From: Paenarthrobacter sp.
GTDB taxonomy: Bacteria > Actinomycetota > Actinomycetes > Actinomycetales > Micrococcaceae
Reading direction: 5' to 3'
Length of the DNA stretch: 64,000 nucleotides
Assembly (NCBI GenBank): GCA_031179305.1
Contig: JAPSHX010000003.1
Span: 21,955 to 85,954, forward strand
A program made the position numbers and the translations under genes. Below, piece after piece: positions 60,383-64,000 of the stretch (position 1 is the stretch's first letter; each line of letters opens with the position of its first letter). Under the pieces are notes generated by a model. It saw only the letters and a program-made list of their open reading frames with translations, made no database searches and was not told where the DNA came from.

Positions 60383-61711
60383 GTGAACGGACAGAGCAGT
60401 TCTACACTCAAGCCCATGCTGCACTTTGGATGGTTCGTGGGCCACGGTTTTGGTGTCCAGGGCTGGGGGACTCCCGGCTACAGCCTGGGCTACGACTGGA
60501 AGAAACCCGCCCTGTATCAGGATGCTGTCCGGGCCTTTGAGCAATCCGGGTTGGATTTGTTCATCATCGAGGATTCACTCACCGTCCCGGACACTTACGG
60601 CGGCACGGCCGAGGTCTCCCTGGCCCACGCGTCTTTCGCTCCGAAACACGATCCGTTGGCACTGGTTCCGTATCTTCTGTCCGCTACGGAGCACCTTGGA
60701 ATCGTGCCAACGGTCAGCGCTTCCTTCTACCCGCCCTTCACTGCCGCCCGGCTCCTGGCTACGCTGCAACACTTTTCGGAAGGGCAGCTTGGCTGGAATG
60801 TGGTTACGTCCGGCAGCGACCTCGCCGCTCAGAATTATGGGCTGGACCAGCAGATTGAACATGACCTCCGGTACGAGAAAGCGGAGGAATTCGTCGACGT
60901 CGTCAGGCGGCTCTGGCGTAGTTGGGAACCGGGCGCTGTGCTTGAGGACGTTGAGGCGGGAGTGTTCGCGGACCACAACAAGGTGCACCCCATCAACCAT
61001 CAGGGCGACTTCTTCAAGGTCAGGGGGCCGCTGAACACTGCGCCTTTGCCGGAAGAACCCGTGCTGGTGCAGGCCGGAGCTTCTCCCCGGGGCAAGGCGT
61101 TCGCGGGCGGGCATGCTGACGTGGCCATTGCCTTGGCTCGTGGCGTTGACGGTATGAAGTCCTACCGGGATTCGATCCGCGCTGAAGCTGCGAAGGCCGG
61201 CCGCAATCCCGACGACGTCAAGGTACTTTTTGTCCTGAAGCCCACCGTTGTTGGTTCCACGGCCGAGGCAGCGGAGTTGCGGGCACGGAGGCGTGAACTC
61301 ACCCAGCGCGACATCGACAGCCAGCTCAACTCCATCTCCTACCTTTCAGTGATCGACTTCAAACAGTTCGACCTCGACGCTCCGCTGCCGGAGTTGAGCA
61401 CCAACAGCAACCAAGGGACGCTGGAGCATTTCGCCAAGGCCGCCCCTCCGGGTTCCACACTGCGGCAGATCCTGCAGGCGCGCAGCGGGGGAGCGGGTGA
61501 TTCGATCGTTGGTACGGTTGGCGAAATCGCTGACTACCTGGAGTCGACAGGGTCTGAAGTGGGCGGCGACGGTTTCCTGTTTTCCGGCTTCGTGGACCCG
61601 GTGACCGTGCACGGTGTGCTGGACAAACTCACCCCTGAACTGCGGCGGCGCGGCTTGTTGAGGAAGAGTTATGGCAACGGTGGTTTCCGGCAGAATCTCT
61701 TGGACTTCTGA
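60383..61711 (+). CDS. LLM-class flavin-dependent monooxygenase (NtaA/SnaA/DszA family)
   Basis: The 442-aa protein starts at GTG 60383. Stretches such as HLGIVPTVSASFYPPFTAARLLATLQHFSEGQLGWNVVTSGSDLAAQNYG, PINHQGDFFKVRGPLNTAPLPEEPVLVQAGASPRGKAFAGGHADVAI and the C-terminal GGDGFLFSGFVDP are the NtaA/SnaA/DszA monooxygenase signatures. These use FMNH2 from a separate reductase and often break C-N or C-S bonds. It is first of an operon with an aromatic-lyase homologue and a cysteine-synthase-like enzyme (overlaps TGATG and GTGA). An organosulfur substrate is plausible, not shown. Confidence 0.88.
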   Translation: MNGQSSSTLKPMLHFGWFVGHGFGVQGWGTPGYSLGYDWKKPALYQDAVRAFEQSGLDLFIIEDSLTVPDTYGGTAEVSLAHASFAPKHDPLALVPYLLSATEHLGIVPTVSASFYPPFTAARLLATLQHFSEGQLGWNVVTSGSDLAAQNYGLDQQIEHDLRYEKAEEFVDVVRRLWRSWEPGAVLEDVEAGVFADHNKVHPINHQGDFFKVRGPLNTAPLPEEPVLVQAGASPRGKAFAGGHADVAIALARGVDGMKSYRDSIRAEAAKAGRNPDDVKVLFVLKPTVVGSTAEAAELRARRRELTQRDIDSQLNSISYLSVIDFKQFDLDAPLPELSTNSNQGTLEHFAKAAPPGSTLRQILQARSGGAGDSIVGTVGEIADYLESTGSEVGGDGFLFSGFVDPVTVHGVLDKLTPELRRRGLLRKSYGNGGFRQNLLDF

Positions 61712-63276
61712 TGGTGTCCGCTGAACCGCGAACCTTCCTGATCAGCGCGGCTCCGGTGCGGGCGTCGGACGTGGCGCTGGCTGCTGAAGATCCTTCGTTT
61801 CACGTGGAACTCAACCAAGAAGCGTTGTCTTTGATGGCTCGGTCGAGGGAAATAGTGGAGCTCACAGCGGCCTCCGGGAAGCGTGTGTACGGGCTCAACA
61901 CCCTGCTTGGATCAGGCCGGGATACGGCTGTGGAGGAGAAGTCGCTTCTGGCGTATCAGGTACAGGTGGTCCGATATCACAACAGTGGTGTGGGCGCGTA
62001 TTTGGACCGGGCTGCTGCCCGAGCCGTACTCCTCGCCCGGCTTATCGGTTTCAGCCGTGGTGGTTCCGGCGTGCGACCCGAAACGGCGGGCTTCTATGTC
62101 GAAATGCTCAACCGTGGGATCTTCCCCGCCATCCCTCGGGAAGGGTCAGTGGGCTCATCGGACCTGACCCAACTTGCCGCCGTCGCGGCCGTGGCCTTGG
62201 GAGAGGGCGAAGCATTCAACGCAGACGGCACGCTGATCCCCGGTGCCAAAGCGCTCGCCGACGCCGGGCTCCAGCCACTTGTTCTCGCGCCGGGCGAGGC
62301 CCTGGCCCTTGTCAGTGCCAACGCGTACTCGGTGGGCGTAGGAACCCTCGCCTTGGTGCAGTTGCAGCACCTGGCCGAACTGGCCGACGTCGCACTTTCC
62401 CTCTCCCTGGAGACGATCGCAAGGTACGACGGCGGCGGAAACCTCAGCCCGTTCTCGCCGCCAATTCAAGCGGCCAAGGCGGTTGACGGGCAGCGGGAGT
62501 CGGCTGCTGCTGTTCGCCGCCTCCTTAACGGTGGTTGGTTGGAGAACGTTCGTTCGGAAGTATCGGTGCAGGATGCGTTATCGTTTCGGGCGGCGCCTCA
62601 GACGCACGGGGCATTTCGATCCCTGGTGAAGCAGCTCGGTGCTGCGTTGGAAGTGGAGTTGAACGGCCGCGGAGACAATCCCCTGGTCGATGTCGAATCC
62701 GGGCAGATGGTGTCCGGCGGTAACTTCCAACCGATGCAGCTCGCTCTCGCCTTTGAAGGCCTGAGGCTGGCTTTGGCGCATGTCGGGATTTCCTGTGAGC
62801 GCCGCACCGCCAAGTTGTATCCCCCGCAACGTGCTATCCGGGCCCGCCACCTGCAGGCGGCATCCTCCGGGGAAGCTCTGGCCCAAGAGGAACTTCCCGG
62901 GCTTCTCTGGTACTCGGCCGCCGGGCTGCTGGCCGAGCTCAAGTTTCTGGCCGCGCCGGCGACGCTCGGGGCCCCGACGCTTTCTGCCGATGTCGAGGAC
63001 CATTCGACCCTGGCCCCGCTCGCCCTGCAGCAGCTCGAAAAGTCGTTGGAGGCTGCTGAAAAACTCTTGGTTATCGAGGCGCTGACGGCGTCTTACCTGC
63101 TGCTTGAAGCGGGAGCTTTACAGCCGCTCGGAAGGGGGACGGGCGCCGTCGTGGGACGACTAGCCGATGTGCTTGCCGACCGGCCCGCGGCTCCTGACCT
63201 GGTGGCGCGTGCGCGTGTGGAGTTGCGGGATGCCGTGACCCGGGAATTTTCGGAGACATGGGAGGAAACGTGGTGA
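61711..63276 (+). CDS. Aromatic amino acid lyase (HAL/PAL) family protein lacking the Ala-Ser-Gly MIO triad
   Basis: The 521-aa protein has the family's landmarks: YGLNTLLGSGRD, RGGSGVRPE, VQDALSFRAAPQTHGAFRSL, GRGDNPLVD and SGGNFQPMQLAL. At the place where histidine and phenylalanine ammonia-lyases carry G-A-S-G-D-L for MIO cofactor formation, this protein reads VGSSDLTQLA, one residue shorter and without the triad's Gly. It may be non-MIO, inactive or a different lyase. It overlaps the monooxygenase (TGATG) and the cysteine-synthase-like gene (GTGA), so it is part of one operon. Confidence 0.82.
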   Translation: MVSAEPRTFLISAAPVRASDVALAAEDPSFHVELNQEALSLMARSREIVELTAASGKRVYGLNTLLGSGRDTAVEEKSLLAYQVQVVRYHNSGVGAYLDRAAARAVLLARLIGFSRGGSGVRPETAGFYVEMLNRGIFPAIPREGSVGSSDLTQLAAVAAVALGEGEAFNADGTLIPGAKALADAGLQPLVLAPGEALALVSANAYSVGVGTLALVQLQHLAELADVALSLSLETIARYDGGGNLSPFSPPIQAAKAVDGQRESAAAVRRLLNGGWLENVRSEVSVQDALSFRAAPQTHGAFRSLVKQLGAALEVELNGRGDNPLVDVESGQMVSGGNFQPMQLALAFEGLRLALAHVGISCERRTAKLYPPQRAIRARHLQAASSGEALAQEELPGLLWYSAAGLLAELKFLAAPATLGAPTLSADVEDHSTLAPLALQQLEKSLEAAEKLLVIEALTASYLLLEAGALQPLGRGTGAVVGRLADVLADRPAAPDLVARARVELRDAVTREFSETWEETW

Positions 63277-64000
63277 GTACAGCGATCCGCAAACATGGTG
63301 TTCACGCGGCTGTCCCAACTCCGGACGGGCTGGACGCCTCAGTCCTGGACAAAGTGGGTAACACTCCGCTGGTGAAGTTGGAGGCGCTGGGTCACGGTCT
63401 GGGCAGCACCATCCACGTCAAGCTTGAGTCCGAAAACCCGGGTGGTTCCATCAAGGACCGCACCGCGCTGAGTATGGTTCGGGCGGCGGAAAGGTCTGGC
63501 GAACTGCAACCGGGCGCCACGATTGTGGAAAGTACGTCGGGCAACACCGGGATCGGGCTCGCCCTCATCGGACACCTGACCGGACACCCGGTGGTGGTGG
63601 TTACGGGCGACACGATCTCCCAGGAGAAGCTTGCCGCGCTGCACAACTACGGCGCCCGAGTGATCCTCACGGACTGGAACGCGCCGTCGGAATCGCCGGA
63701 GAACGCACGCGCCGTGGCAGCGCGGATTACCGCCGGGACACCTGGCGCATGGCGACCCATGCAGTTCGATAACCCTGCCAATCCCGCCGCTCACTATGAA
63801 ACCACCGGGCCGGAGATTTGGGAGCAGACAGGTGGTCTGGTTACCCACTTCGTAGCGGGTATCGGCACAGGGGGGACCATCAGCGGGAACGGCCGGTTCT
63901 TGAAGGAAAGCGTGGCTTCCTCGCGGCCAGGTGGGCACGTGGAAGTTGTTGGCGCCGACCCCTATGGCTCTGCCTACAGCGGCGGACATCCCGGCGAGAT
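63273..64000 (+). CDS. Cysteine synthase-like PLP enzyme (3' end beyond window)
   Basis: It starts at GTG 63273 with GGAGG eight bases upstream and is cut by the window end after about 242 codons. It has the OAS-sulfhydrylase/CBS fold: VGNTPLVKLEAL, ESENPGGSIKDRTALSMV (PLP Lys), VESTSGNTGIGLALIG and VAGIGTGGTISGNGRFLKE (phosphate-binding loop). It overlaps the lyase homologue by GTGA, so it is the third gene of the operon. It may capture sulfide released upstream; the true acceptor cannot be seen. Confidence 0.85.
   Translation, partial: MSTAIRKHGVHAAVPTPDGLDASVLDKVGNTPLVKLEALGHGLGSTIHVKLESENPGGSIKDRTALSMVRAAERSGELQPGATIVESTSGNTGIGLALIGHLTGHPVVVVTGDTISQEKLAALHNYGARVILTDWNAPSESPENARAVAARITAGTPGAWRPMQFDNPANPAAHYETTGPEIWEQTGGLVTHFVAGIGTGGTISGNGRFLKESVASSRPGGHVEVVGADPYGSAYSGGHPGE

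Overview
The window is 64 kb of high-GC (about 63%) actinobacterial chromosome. GTG and TTG starts, dense ATGA/GTGA gene overlaps, a SAM-IV-type riboswitch, a DtxR/IdeR-type iron box and the overall gene content point to Arthrobacter sensu lato (Paenarthrobacter or Pseudarthrobacter). This is judged from protein style and layout, not from a database search. I see no phage, transposase, CRISPR array or rRNA; there is one tRNA-Gly(CCC).

Layout. (1) 1-10.2 kb is a pentose locus. It holds araB-araD-araA-galM on the minus strand, a LacI-type regulator just upstream, xylA-xylB feeding into that regulator gene, and a divergent ROK repressor xylR. Both control regions have recognisable operators. (2) 10.2-14.5 kb has a TetR regulator divergent from a DrrAB-type ABC exporter, with a near-perfect operator between them, then a YihY-family membrane protein and two small proteins. 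(3) 15-20.4 kb is an uncharacterised sugar pathway: a Gfo/Idh oxidoreductase, a DUF993 aldolase-like protein and two TIM-barrel isomerase-like proteins. A LacI regulator sits beside them, and its presumed operator occurs three times, including upstream of the separate second isomerase gene. (4) 20.5-26.9 kb holds a GNAT enzyme, an ArsR/NAD-epimerase pair, a LysR/MFS pair, an N5-(carboxyethyl)ornithine synthase-like enzyme preceded by a 44-aa basic protein, and a SnoaL-like protein. (5) 27-33.3 kb holds the tRNA, two exported proteins sharing an FG-GAP-like C-terminal module on different heads (an M15 peptidase and a CAP domain), dcd, and a DUF559-type protein bracketed by REP-like repeats. (6) 33.3-43 kb carries cation homeostasis: a KhtTU-like K+/H+ antiporter and a complete six-gene Mrp Na+/H+ antiporter operon with fused A and B subunits. 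(7) 43-51.4 kb has a NUDIX hydrolase, a 73-bp minisatellite, a TPP riboswitch controlling ykoEDC, and an iron-box locus with a siderophore-type acetyltransferase, a penicillin-acylase-family hydrolase and a siderophore-interacting reductase. (8) 51.4-58.5 kb has a WXG/DUF6973 protein with a lipoprotein partner, an HTH-MurA fusion, a YbdK-like ligase, and a SAM-IV-controlled DUF1737-rhodanese-metZ operon. (9) 58.5-64 kb has a SulP transporter and a divergent operon of flavin monooxygenase, an aromatic-amino-acid-lyase homologue lacking the Ala-Ser-Gly motif, and a cysteine-synthase-like enzyme cut by the window end.

The most unusual items are the lyase operon at 60.4-64 kb, the HTH-MurA fusion, the DUF993 sugar operon with its three operators, the WXG/DUF6973-lipoprotein pair, and the repeat-bracketed DUF559 gene. 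The sulfur theme (metZ, rhodanese, SulP, cysteine synthase, SAM riboswitch) suggests the right end of the window is devoted to sulfur acquisition.
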